This document shows positions 1-7,397 of a DNA stretch of 64,000 bases, piece by piece. Both the position numbers and the translations under genes were made by a program. The DNA is from Actinomycetes bacterium (GTDB lineage: Bacteria > Actinomycetota > Actinomycetes > Actinomycetales > Dermatophilaceae): the NCBI GenBank assembly GCA_023420415.1, contig JAEZWF010000043.1, positions 1 to 64,000 on the forward strand. The letters run 5' to 3'. A model generated the notes under the pieces. The model searched no databases. It worked only from the letters and a program-made list of their open reading frames with translations, and was not told the DNA's origin. Position 1 is the stretch's first letter. Each line of letters begins with the position of its first letter.

Positions 1-2
1 CC

Positions 3-461
3 CTCGTCAAGTGGTTGCCGCGCATCGACGACGCCTTCCGCGACAACACGTTCCACATCACCATCGAGATCTCCTCGGCCCAGCGACCGGCCTACAAGCC
101 CGGCGAGGAACCCCGCTGGGGCGAGAACCGCGCGGCCACCTGCAACCTGCTGCCCGACATGAAGAGCATCCTCACCGGGAAGCCGATCGGCCAGGACAAC
201 CCGTTGCCGGGCAAGAAGTTCGACGACGGCACCTCGAACATCGGCGGCTACAGCGCCAACCCCATGTATGCCGCGCTGCCGCAGATGTTCGCCGGCGCCA
301 AGGGCGCGGCCATCCCCGACCCTGATGCGGGGCTGGCAGGGACGACGGCCGAGCAGCAGCTGGTCTCGGCGCTGCTGCACCCCGACGACCCCGCGCCCTC
401 GGCCATCACGACCCTGCTGGCCGGGCCGATGCTGCGCGGCACCACCGTCAACCAGCGCTGA
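3..461 (+). CDS. MCE-family protein, C-terminal part (5' end outside window)
   Basis: The frame is open from the left edge, so only the last 152 codons are visible. The tail resembles the C-terminal region of actinobacterial MCE proteins, which are envelope components of lipid or sterol importers: a CNLLPDM segment around visible residue 47 recalls the C-x-GLP motif, then GGYSANP, and a closing LLAGPMLRGTTV block like the LLxGPMxRG end of many Mce proteins. The MCE core domain itself would lie outside the window, so the family call rests on tail similarity. It converges on the TetR gene with 27 bases between stops. The nearby monooxygenase and dehydrogenase genes fit a lipid or sterol theme. 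Confidence 0.62.
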   Translation, partial: LVKWLPRIDDAFRDNTFHITIEISSAQRPAYKPGEEPRWGENRAATCNLLPDMKSILTGKPIGQDNPLPGKKFDDGTSNIGGYSANPMYAALPQMFAGAKGAAIPDPDAGLAGTTAEQQLVSALLHPDDPAPSAITTLLAGPMLRGTTVNQR

Positions 462-488
462 CCGCGGGCACCCGCAGGCCGCGCCGCG

Positions 489-1115
489 TCAGGTGAGCTG
501 GGAGGCGAGACCGTCCCAGACGCTGGCCACGACGATGTCGGTCGCGTCCGCGGCCGTGATCTCGGGGCGGCGAGCCCGCCACACGGCGATCCGTTCGCAG
601 GCGCCGACGATCACCTCGGCATACCCCTCGAGCACCGCGGGGGGCACCGAGCTGAGCCCGGGCGCGGCACCCAGGGTGGCGGCGGTGGCGGCCGACTGCT
701 GCTCGCGGATGCTCTCGATGAGCGGGCTGGTCTGGGAGGCCATGACGCCTTCCTGCTGGATCAGCAGGAACGCCGTCGTGTGCTGGTCGATGAAGTCGAA
801 GAACGCGCGCACACCGGCGCGGAAAATGTCGATGAGCTCGGCGTCCTCGCCGACCGACGCCCACGACCGCTCGGTGGCGTCGCGCAGCTGGGTGCGGGCC
901 TGCACGATGCACGCGGAGAGCAGACCCTCCTTGGAGCCGAAGTACTCGTAGATGAGCGGCTTGGTCACGCCGACGCGCTCGGCGACGTCCTCCATCGTCG
1001 TGGCCTGGTAGCCGCGCTCGGCGAAGACCTGCTCGGCGATGACGAGGATCTGCGCCTCCCGCTCGGCGCGCGGCATGCGGCGGCGGGGCTGGGCGGGCGA
1101 CTTCTGTGGGCTCAC
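489..1115 (-). CDS. TetR-family transcriptional regulator
   Basis: A 208-residue protein of usual TetR length. After a basic N-terminus the helix-turn-helix lies at about residues 20-65 (AEQVFAERGYQATT, then VGVTKPLIYEYFGSKEGLL), followed by a variable all-helical ligand-binding half. It is divergent from the flavin monooxygenase gene, and the 53-base gap holds a perfect 7-bp inverted repeat, so it probably represses that operon and itself. A closely similar site lies before the aldehyde dehydrogenase-choD operon at 60.1 kb, suggesting a second target. The ligand is not readable; lipid or sterol acyl-CoA compounds would fit the targets, but that is inference. Confidence 0.92.
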   Translation of the reverse strand: MSPQKSPAQPRRRMPRAEREAQILVIAEQVFAERGYQATTMEDVAERVGVTKPLIYEYFGSKEGLLSACIVQARTQLRDATERSWASVGEDAELIDIFRAGVRAFFDFIDQHTTAFLLIQQEGVMASQTSPLIESIREQQSAATAATLGAAPGLSSVPPAVLEGYAEVIVGACERIAVWRARRPEITAADATDIVVASVWDGLASQLT

Positions 1116-1143
1116 CTGATGATCCTATCTGCTCTGGACATAC

Positions 1144-1162
1144 AACTTACTAATGGTAAGTT
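1144..1162. promoter_or_regulatory. Probable TetR operator (AACTTAC-N5-GTAAGTT)
   Basis: Perfect 7-bp inverted repeat, AACTTAC at 1144-1150 and GTAAGTT at 1156-1162, in the gap between the divergent TetR and monooxygenase genes. A TGGACA at 1135-1140 with TAAGTT at 1157-1162 could be the -35/-10 pair of the monooxygenase gene, giving a leaderless or nearly leaderless transcript with the operator on the -10 box. The arms are AT-rich against the local GC background. Confidence 0.72.
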
Positions 1163-1168
1163 AGGCGC

Positions 1169-2716
1169 ATGAGCACTCCTCATCACCGTGTTGCCATCGT
1201 CGGCACCGGGTTCTCCGGTCTGGGGATGGCGGTGCGCCTCGCCCAGCGCGGCGAGCACGACTACGTCGTCCTCGAGAAGGCCGACGACGTCGGCGGAACA
1301 TGGCGCGACAACCGCTACCCGGGCTGCGCCTGCGACGTCCCCTCGCGGATGTACTCGTTCTCCTTCGAGCAGAAGCCCGACTGGTCGCGCGACTTCGCCA
1401 CGGCCAGCGAGATCTGGGGTTACCTGCGCGACGTCGCAGACCGGTATGCCGTGCGCGAACGCATCGCGTTCGGCGCCGACCTGCGGGTGGCCGAGTGGGA
1501 CGAAGGCGCCCGCCGCTGGCGGCTCGAGGCCGCAGACGGGCGGACCTGGACCGCCGACTCGCTGGTGCTCGGGGTGGGTGCACTGCACGAGCCCCGCCTA
1601 CCCGACATCGAGGGCCTGGACACCTTTGCCGGCGAGGTCATGCACACCGCGAACTGGCCCGAGGGCGACGACGGCCTCGACGGCAAGCGGCTCGCCGTCG
1701 TCGGCACCGGTGCGAGCGTGGTGCAGCTGCTGCCGGAGGTGGCGCCGCGCGCCGGTCACACCACGGTCTTCCAGCGGACGCCGGCGTGGACCATGCCCAA
1801 GCACGACAGCCTGTGGAGTGTCGCCCGGCAGGAGCGGTTCCGGCGGTTCCCGCTGCTGCAGCGGCTCGTGCGCTGGCGGACCTACTGGGAGCTCGAGGCG
1901 CGGGCGCCGATGTTCGTGCGGGTCCCCGGTTTCGCCACCCTGGTCGCGCGGATGGCCACCAAGCGGCTGCACCGCCACGTCTCCGACCCCGAGACCCGCG
2001 CCAAGCTGACACCCGACTACCGCATCGGCTGCAAGCGGATCCTGCTGTCCGACGACTACTGGCGCACCTTCAACCGTCCCGACGTGTCCCTCGAGACGGC
2101 CGCGATCACCCGGGTCGAGCCGGACGCGGTGGTCACCGCCGACGGCACGCGCCACGAGGCCGACGCGCTGGTGCTCGGCACGGGGTTCGACGTCAAGGGC
2201 AGCTACGAGCGGATGGACATCCGAGGCCTGGGTGGGCGCGGTCTCTCCGACGTGTGGGCCGACGGCACGCGCACCAACCTCGGCATCACCGTCGACGGCT
2301 TCCCCGAGCTCTACCTGCTGCTCGGCCCCAACACCGGTCTCGGCCACAACTCCGTGGTGCTCATGATCGAGCTCGCCACCGGCTACGTGCTCGACCAGAT
2401 CGAGGAGTCGGGCCGCACCGGACCGCGGGTGACGACGCGCAGGGCGGTGGACGACTTCGTGGCCGAGATGGGCAAGCGGTCGGCCCACACCGTCTGGGCG
2501 ACCGGCTGCCAGAGCTGGTACCTCGACGAGAAGGGGCGCAACTTCAGTCTCTGGCCGGGCTCCACGGTGTCGTACTGGTGGCGCACCCGTCGCGGCCGCA
2601 AGGGCGACCTGGTGCCAGTGCCGGCGCCGGCGCCGGCACCGGGCCCCGCTCCGGCGACGTCGAACGGCATACCTGACTCCCCGCAGAAGGAGACGGAACA
2701 TGTTCTCGCGCAATGA
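1169..2716 (+). CDS. FAD-dependent monooxygenase, Baeyer-Villiger type
   Basis: A 515-residue flavoprotein. FAD-binding motif GTGFSG is at residues 12-17, a second dinucleotide motif (GTGAS, for NADPH) at about 177, and between them the Baeyer-Villiger fingerprint F-x-G-x3-H-x3-W reads FAGEVMHTANW at residues 153-163. Such enzymes insert oxygen next to ketones or oxidise soft heteroatoms using NADPH and O2. The C-terminus carries a Pro/Ala-rich tail (about residues 480-500) unlike the core. Its stop lies 17 bases inside the following dehydrogenase gene, so the two are translationally linked; an alcohol-to-ketone-to-ester sequence is a natural reading. Expression is probably TetR-controlled through the upstream inverted repeat. 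Substrate is unknown; ethA- or mymA-like relatives are possible. Confidence 0.88.
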   Translation: MSTPHHRVAIVGTGFSGLGMAVRLAQRGEHDYVVLEKADDVGGTWRDNRYPGCACDVPSRMYSFSFEQKPDWSRDFATASEIWGYLRDVADRYAVRERIAFGADLRVAEWDEGARRWRLEAADGRTWTADSLVLGVGALHEPRLPDIEGLDTFAGEVMHTANWPEGDDGLDGKRLAVVGTGASVVQLLPEVAPRAGHTTVFQRTPAWTMPKHDSLWSVARQERFRRFPLLQRLVRWRTYWELEARAPMFVRVPGFATLVARMATKRLHRHVSDPETRAKLTPDYRIGCKRILLSDDYWRTFNRPDVSLETAAITRVEPDAVVTADGTRHEADALVLGTGFDVKGSYERMDIRGLGGRGLSDVWADGTRTNLGITVDGFPELYLLLGPNTGLGHNSVVLMIELATGYVLDQIEESGRTGPRVTTRRAVDDFVAEMGKRSAHTVWATGCQSWYLDEKGRNFSLWPGSTVSYWWRTRRGRKGDLVPVPAPAPAPGPAPATSNGIPDSPQKETEHVLAQ

Positions 2717-3548
2717 GTTTCAGCCCAAGGTCTCCATCGTCACCGGTGCAGGATCCGGCATCGGTCTCGAGATCGCGCGCGAGCTGCACCGGCGCGGCAG
2801 CCACGTCGTGCTCGCCGACCTCGACGAGGTGAAGGCCAAGGCGGCGGCCGACGACCTGGGTGCCGGCGCGACGGCCGTGCAGGTCGACGTCGCCGACGCC
2901 GACGCGGTGCGCGAAGTCGTCGACGGCGTCGTGGCCGAGCACGGCCGGCTCGACGTCATGGTCAACAACGCCGGCATCGCGCTCGGTGGCCTGCTCGAGG
3001 AGCTCGACCACCGGCACTGGGACAAGGCCCTCGACGTCAACCTGCGTGGCGTCATCAACGGTGTGATGGCGGCATACCCGCACCTCACGCGACAGGGGAG
3101 CGGGCACATCCTCAACACAGCCTCGCTCGCCGGCCTCATCCCGGCCCCGTCGATGCTGCCGTACACCACCACCAAGCACGCCGTCGTCGGCCTCTCGACC
3201 GCGCTGCGCGCCGAGGCCGCGTCGCTGGGCGTCAAGGTGAGCGTGCTGTGCCCCGGCTTCGTGGACACCCCGCTGCTCGACGAGGTGTATGCCGCGCCGG
3301 ACAGCTTCGGGGGCAGCAGCGTGCGGGCGCGGGTGCGGCTGATGCAGCCCAAGTTCCTCACCGCCCAGCTCACCGCCAAGCGGGCCGTCGACGGGCTCGC
3401 GAGCAACAAGGCGGTCATCCCCGTCGGGGTGTTCGCGCACGTGACGTGGCGCGCGTTGCGCTACGTGCCGCCGGTCGCGCGGGGCGTGATCCAGCTGCAG
3501 GCCACCGGTGCCCGCCGCCTCAACGAGCGCTCCGCCCGACGTTCCTGA
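2700..3548 (+). CDS. Short-chain dehydrogenase/reductase
   Basis: 282 residues, classical SDR: cofactor motif TGAGSGIG at residues 15-22, NNAG near residue 90, catalytic Ser142, Tyr155 and Lys159 (YTTTK). The C-terminal 40 residues are basic and hydrophobic (WRALRYVPP), which may contact membrane. The ATG lies inside the end of the monooxygenase gene, so the pair forms an operon. Oxidation of an alcohol to the ketone used by the neighbouring monooxygenase is the simplest joint role, but this is inferred from context only. Confidence 0.9.
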   Translation: MFSRNEFQPKVSIVTGAGSGIGLEIARELHRRGSHVVLADLDEVKAKAAADDLGAGATAVQVDVADADAVREVVDGVVAEHGRLDVMVNNAGIALGGLLEELDHRHWDKALDVNLRGVINGVMAAYPHLTRQGSGHILNTASLAGLIPAPSMLPYTTTKHAVVGLSTALRAEAASLGVKVSVLCPGFVDTPLLDEVYAAPDSFGGSSVRARVRLMQPKFLTAQLTAKRAVDGLASNKAVIPVGVFAHVTWRALRYVPPVARGVIQLQATGARRLNERSARRS

Positions 3549-3560
3549 CGCGAGCTGAGT

Positions 3561-3592
3561 GCCTGAGACCGACCTCTGGGTAGGTCTCAGGC
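3561..3592 (+). terminator. Hairpin after the monooxygenase-dehydrogenase operon
   Basis: Arms GCCTGAGACC (3561-3570) and GGTCTCAGGC (3583-3592) form a 10-bp stem just after the dehydrogenase stop codon. There is no long U-run, as is common in actinobacterial terminators. Confidence 0.6.
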
Positions 3593-3688
3593 GCTTGACG
3601 CGACGCGCCTGGTGTGGCGGTGTGGGCGGTAGTGCGGATTCCGTAGTACCGTCTGGTCCACACTAACCACGCGTGGAAGGGAGGGGCG

Positions 3689-4021
3689 ATGGATGCCACC
3701 CAGCTGGTCAAGGGAGTCCTCGACCTCGCGGTGCTCGCCGTCGTCGCCGACGAGGACGGGTACGGCTACGACATCGTCCGGCGGCTGCGGTCGGCCGGGC
3801 TCGAGGACGTGGGGGACGCGTCGGTCTACGGCACGCTGCGCCGGCTGTATGCCGGTGGGTCGCTCACGTCGTACGTCGTGCCCTCCGACGAGGGGCCGCA
3901 CCGCAAGTACTACGGCATCAACGCACAGGGTCGCGCGACCCTGCAGACCCAGGGCAAGACGTGGACCGAGTTCGCCCGCACCATGAACGGGCTGCTCGAC
4001 GAGGCAGGGGTGAAGGCATGA
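3689..4021 (+). CDS. PadR-family transcriptional regulator
   Basis: 110 residues, the size of the short PadR subfamily. The winged-helix fold is recognisable from LVKGVLDLAVLAVVADEDGYGYDIVRRL, the conserved SVYGTLRRLYAGG recognition region and the wing ending KYYGINAQG. The ATG of the membrane protein gene overlaps its stop (ATGA), the usual arrangement in which a PadR repressor sits before a HAAS-domain membrane protein. It probably controls its own operon; no clear operator was recognised in the 140-base upstream gap. Confidence 0.9.
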   Translation: MDATQLVKGVLDLAVLAVVADEDGYGYDIVRRLRSAGLEDVGDASVYGTLRRLYAGGSLTSYVVPSDEGPHRKYYGINAQGRATLQTQGKTWTEFARTMNGLLDEAGVKA

Positions 4022-5064
4022 GCACGAACACGGTCAAGATGCCGAGCGCTCACGACGTGAACGCCTATGTGGAGCAGGTGCGCGCCGAGCTCGCCGACCT
4101 GCCGCCCGAGGACGTCGAGGAGCTCACCGGTGGCCTCGAGGCCGACCTCGCCGAGCGTCTGGCGGAGGCGCCGGACGGGTTGGCGGGCCTAAGTTCACCG
4201 GCCGCGTATGCCGCCGAGCTGCGGAGCGCGGCCGGCCTCCCCGCGCGCACCGGGCTGTCGCCGTCGTGGTGGTCCGCGCAGGTCAACGTGTTCCGGGCCA
4301 ACGTCGCGGACCTGCGCCGGGACTCGCCCCTGGCGGGCGAGGTGATCGACTTCCTCGTGAAGCTGCGGCCGGCGTGGTGGGTGCTGCGCGGACTCGCCAT
4401 CGCGTGGGTGGGCGCCGCCGTCCTCGGGAACCGACCACTGCTGCTGCCGCTGGCCGTGGTGCTGGTCGTCGGGTCCGTCTGGCTGGCCCGTCGACCCAAG
4501 CAACTCGGCGGGGCGGTCGGCCTGATGACGCTGATGGTCAACGCCGTTGCGGTGCTGGCCGTCGTCGGCTGGTGGAGCGCGTGGTCGTCGGCTCCCGACG
4601 ACGTCTACGAGGGGTCCCCGGTCGGGTCCTTCGGGTCTGGGATGCTCTACAACGGCCAGCCGGTGGGCAACCTGTTCGTCTACGACCGGGACGGCAAGGC
4701 ACTGTCCGACGTGCGCGTCTTCACCGAGCGCGGCGAGCCGGTCAACCTGCGACGAGACCTCGTCGACGACCAAGGTCTCCCGCTCAAGGGGCCCGTGGAC
4801 ATCTACGACAAGGACTGGCCCAACACCTTCCCCGTCGTGACGTCGAGCGGGCCGATCTTCGATCCCTCCGGCTGGACGCCGTCCACCGCGATCCCGCCGC
4901 TGGCTCCGACCCCGGCGCCGTCCGCGCCGTCTGCGACGGGTGGGGCGACTCCGTCGGTGACCAGCCTGCCCGACTCTGCCGCGGTGCCATCGCCCACCAC
5001 CACCAAGCCGGCGCCCCGGCCGACGCTGAGCGAGACGCCACCGGCGCCGACGACGACCCGCTGA
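4018..5064 (+). CDS. PadR-linked HAAS/DUF1700-type membrane protein
   Basis: 348 residues. The first 70 resemble the helical HAAS signalling domain found beside PadR regulators (VNAYVEQVRAELADLPPEDVEELTGGLEAD cut to its core: LPPEDVEELTGGLE). Three membrane segments follow at about residues 120-140, 142-160 and 170-190, then an extracytoplasmic region and a Pro/Thr/Ser/Ala-rich tail (about 290-348) typical of wall-spanning linkers. The start is fixed by the ATGA overlap with the PadR gene. Likely a membrane stress or signalling protein; its precise function is unknown. Confidence 0.78.
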   Translation: MSTNTVKMPSAHDVNAYVEQVRAELADLPPEDVEELTGGLEADLAERLAEAPDGLAGLSSPAAYAAELRSAAGLPARTGLSPSWWSAQVNVFRANVADLRRDSPLAGEVIDFLVKLRPAWWVLRGLAIAWVGAAVLGNRPLLLPLAVVLVVGSVWLARRPKQLGGAVGLMTLMVNAVAVLAVVGWWSAWSSAPDDVYEGSPVGSFGSGMLYNGQPVGNLFVYDRDGKALSDVRVFTERGEPVNLRRDLVDDQGLPLKGPVDIYDKDWPNTFPVVTSSGPIFDPSGWTPSTAIPPLAPTPAPSAPSATGGATPSVTSLPDSAAVPSPTTTKPAPRPTLSETPPAPTTTR

Positions 5065-5124
5065 GCACGCGGCATACCCCTTGGTCGTGGGGGAGGAGCC
5101 GGGGGCGGCCCCTAGAGTGGGGCC

Positions 5125-5202
5125 GCCCCCGTGGCCCAACTGGCAGAGGCAGGCGACTTAAAATCGCCACCGGTGCGGGTTCGACCCCCGTCGGGGGCAC
5201 CA
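5125..5202 (+). tRNA. tRNA-Leu (anticodon TAA), short variable arm, CCA encoded
   Basis: Full cloverleaf: acceptor GCCCCCG (5125-5131) with CGGGGGC (5192-5198), D stem GCC/GGC, anticodon stem GGCGA/TCGCC with loop CTTAAAA (anticodon TAA at 5159-5161), six-base variable loop (5169-5174), T arm GCGGG-TTCGACC-CCCGT, discriminator A and encoded CCA (5200-5202). The anticodon reads UUA leucine codons, very rare in this sequence. Leucine tRNAs normally have a long variable arm; this one does not, so its amino-acid identity is less certain. A TAGAGT at 5113-5118 is a plausible -10 box. A 12-bp GC hairpin (5101-5130) overlaps its 5' end. Confidence 0.85.
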
Positions 5203-5306
5203 CGACGATCGTGTGTGCACAACGGGAACCGTGAGGCGCCTGAGCACGTAGTCTGGAGGGAGTGAGCGGCCGACCGCACGGCCGCCCCAGCATGCGAGGA
5301 GCCATC

Positions 5307-6164
5307 ATGGCGAGCAACCCGGTGTTCGACCGGATCGACAAGGAGTCCCAGCGGGGCTACGCCGGTTTCGGCCGCGCGCCCCAGCAGGCGCCGACGGGCG
5401 GCATGGCCGCGACCGACGCGCTGTCACAGCGCCAGCTCGAGGACATGTACAACCAGCCGTCCGCCGGCCCGGTCCAGATGGGCCGCGTCACGATGGACGA
5501 CGTCATCATGAAGACGGCGATGCTCTTCGGCATCATGCTCGTCGTCGCGGTCGTGGCGTGGAACCTGCCGGCCGGGCTGCAGCAGCTCGCCGCTCTCGGC
5601 GGCATCGCCGCCACCCTGGTCCTCGGACTGGTGATCGCGTTCAAGAAGACGATCAGCGTGCCGCTGATCGTGCTGTATGCCGCGTTCGAGGGTCTGCTCG
5701 TCGGCGCCATCAGCGCGTTCTACGGCAACGCATTCGACCCGGAGGGCACGCCCGTCTTCGAGGGCATCGTCGCCCAGGCAGTGATGGGCACCGTCGCGGT
5801 GTTCGTCGCGATGCTGATCGCGTACGCGACGGGCATCATCAAGGTCACCGACAAGTTCCGGCGGATCCTGACGATGGCCGTCATGGGCTACGCGCTGTTC
5901 GCGCTGGCCAACTTCATCTACGCGATGGTCTCGGGCGAGCGGTTCGGGCTGGGCGGGTCCAGCACCCTCGGGTTCGTGATCTCCGCGGTGGCCATCGGGC
6001 TCGCCGCGTTGATGCTGGCGGTCGACTTCGACTCGATCGACCGCGCCATCGCGGCCGGCGCCCCGCAGAAGTACTCGTGGCTCCTGGCGCACGGTCTGCT
6101 CGTGACGCTGGTCTGGCTGTACCTCGAGATCCTGCGCCTGCTGGGCCGGATGCGCAGCAACTGA
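5307..6164 (+). CDS. Bax inhibitor-1/YccA family membrane protein
   Basis: 285 residues with a polar Gly/Gln-rich N-terminal 65 residues and then about seven hydrophobic segments, ending LLAHGLLVTLVWLYLEILRLL. The pattern and the DxxSIDRAI loop before the last helices fit the bacterial Bax inhibitor-1-like family, proposed to be membrane channels or stress proteins. Start at the ATG preceded by GAGGAG (5296-5301); an in-frame upstream ATG at 5292 and the longer ORF lack a ribosome site. Confidence 0.85.
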   Translation: MASNPVFDRIDKESQRGYAGFGRAPQQAPTGGMAATDALSQRQLEDMYNQPSAGPVQMGRVTMDDVIMKTAMLFGIMLVVAVVAWNLPAGLQQLAALGGIAATLVLGLVIAFKKTISVPLIVLYAAFEGLLVGAISAFYGNAFDPEGTPVFEGIVAQAVMGTVAVFVAMLIAYATGIIKVTDKFRRILTMAVMGYALFALANFIYAMVSGERFGLGGSSTLGFVISAVAIGLAALMLAVDFDSIDRAIAAGAPQKYSWLLAHGLLVTLVWLYLEILRLLGRMRSN

Positions 6165-6175
6165 CAGGCACGATC

Positions 6176-6463
6176 GTGACCCCGAAATCGCCTGTGCCGC
6201 AGGAGGTTTCGACGGAGTTGGAGCGCGTGGTCCGACGGTGGCACCAGCTGCCGTTGGACCACGCGCTCACTCACGTGCCCGCCGTGCGCGCGCTGGTTGA
6301 CGAGCTCGCTGCCCGCACCGCGCCGGGCGGCGGACCGGTGCCCGACCTCGGCCCGGCGACCCTGATGGACCAGCTCAGGGTGCTCGTCTTCGACGCCTGC
6401 GCGTCGGGCGCGGCCGGGGACCTCGAGCAACGCCTAGTTGAGGTCCGCCGCACCCTCGCCTGA
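6176..6463 (+). CDS. Conserved small hypothetical protein
   Basis: 95 residues, mildly acidic, predicted helical, no signal or membrane segment. GTG start 11 bases after the Bax-inhibitor stop, so probably in the same transcript. I recognise no domain. Its stop codon abuts the first copy of a 42-base hairpin repeat that also brackets the next gene. Confidence 0.6.
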   Translation: MTPKSPVPQEVSTELERVVRRWHQLPLDHALTHVPAVRALVDELAARTAPGGGPVPDLGPATLMDQLRVLVFDACASGAAGDLEQRLVEVRRTLA

Positions 6464-7354
6464 GTGGCCGACGACTCGCCGGGCGATCCCGGCGAGTCGT
6501 CGGCCACCGGCTGGGCCTGTCGCGACGCGGTCGCTCGGCAGGTGAACCAGGGACGTTGGACCCTGCACGGCAGTCGGACCGTGGCGTTGCACTGCGGGCC
6601 GCTCGCGCCGGGCGCGCTGCAGTGGCGGGCGGTCTGGGAGTCCGGCACATCTGCCGCTCTCGACGGTGTCTCGGCCATGCAGGCCGCCGGCATGACCGGC
6701 TTCGTCGAGCAGCACATCCACGTGTCGATCGACCATCGGGCTCGTTTCCATCCGGTGAGCGGTGTGGTTGCCCACCGCGTCAGACGGCGCGTCAAGGACG
6801 AGGTGCTGACCAACGGCGTGCCCAGGGTTCGACCTGCCGTCGCCGCAGTCCGCGCGGCCCGTTGGGCGGTCAGCGACCGACAGGCGGCGCTCATCCTGGT
6901 GCTTCCGGTGCAGCAACGCCTCGTCACACCTGCACAACTGGTGCTGGCAGCGGATCAGGTCAGCGGCCGCTCACGCCGAGCTCTGGTCGCGACGCTTGCG
7001 CAGGACATCGCGAGCGGCGCCCACTCGCTGGGAGAGCTCGACTTCGCCGTCCTGTGTCGCCGTCGGGGGCTGCCAGAACCGACCAGGCAGGTGCTGCGTC
7101 GCGGGCCGCGCGGAAGGATCTACCTCGACGTCGAGTGGGAGGACATCGGGCTGGTCGTCGAGATCGACGGTACCCAGCATTTCGCCGGTCTGGCCCCCAC
7201 CGACGACGCGCTGCGCAGCAACGCCGTGGTGCTCGGGCGCAGGATGGTTCTGCGGATGACGCTGCTGGGTCTGCGTCTCGCGCCCGAGGAGTTCATGGAC
7301 CAGGTGTGCGAGGCACACCGGCAGCGCACGAATGGCCGACGACTCGCCGGATGA
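6464..7354 (+). CDS. DUF559/AbiEi-like protein (PD-(D/E)XK-type C-terminal domain)
   Basis: 296 residues from GTG. The middle follows the usual plan of actinobacterial proteins with a winged-helix/AbiEi-like N-terminal part (ARQVNQGRWTLHG...) and a C-terminal DUF559 domain related to very-short-patch-type nucleases, with the conserved LVVEIDGTQHF core at about residues 235-245 and an arginine-rich region after it. Its function in such genomes is unknown; roles in DNA repair or type IV toxin-antitoxin have been suggested for relatives. The first 14 residues and the last six are encoded inside the two flanking hairpin copies, so the true start may be further in. It contains no GTATGCCG motif. 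Confidence 0.75.
   Translation: MADDSPGDPGESSATGWACRDAVARQVNQGRWTLHGSRTVALHCGPLAPGALQWRAVWESGTSAALDGVSAMQAAGMTGFVEQHIHVSIDHRARFHPVSGVVAHRVRRRVKDEVLTNGVPRVRPAVAAVRAARWAVSDRQAALILVLPVQQRLVTPAQLVLAADQVSGRSRRALVATLAQDIASGAHSLGELDFAVLCRRRGLPEPTRQVLRRGPRGRIYLDVEWEDIGLVVEIDGTQHFAGLAPTDDALRSNAVVLGRRMVLRMTLLGLRLAPEEFMDQVCEAHRQRTNGRRLAG
6465..6506. repeat. Hairpin repeat, copy 1 (flanks DUF559 gene)
   Basis: Perfect 19-bp inverted repeat: arms TGGCCGACGACTCGCCGGG (6465-6483) and its complement (6488-6506), four-base loop. Copy 2 lies at 7333-7374 and differs at only two loop-proximal bases. The arms read ADDSPG/PGESSA in the DUF559 frame. Confidence 0.9.
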
Positions 7355-7374
7355 TCCCGGCGAGTCGTCGGCCA
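7333..7374. repeat. Hairpin repeat, copy 2
   Basis: 18-bp perfect arms at 7333-7350 and 7357-7374 around the loop ATGATC. It is the same element as the copy at 6465-6506, in the same orientation, 868 bases away. It overlaps the stop of the DUF559 gene and lies between convergent genes, so it may also stop transcription from both sides. Confidence 0.9.
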
Positions 7375-7397
7375 ACCACAGCCGTGGGCCGCAGGCG

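Noticed and set aside
5070..5310. The tRNA as an integration site of a mobile element
   Set aside because: No integrase follows and no second copy of the tRNA 3' end was seen.
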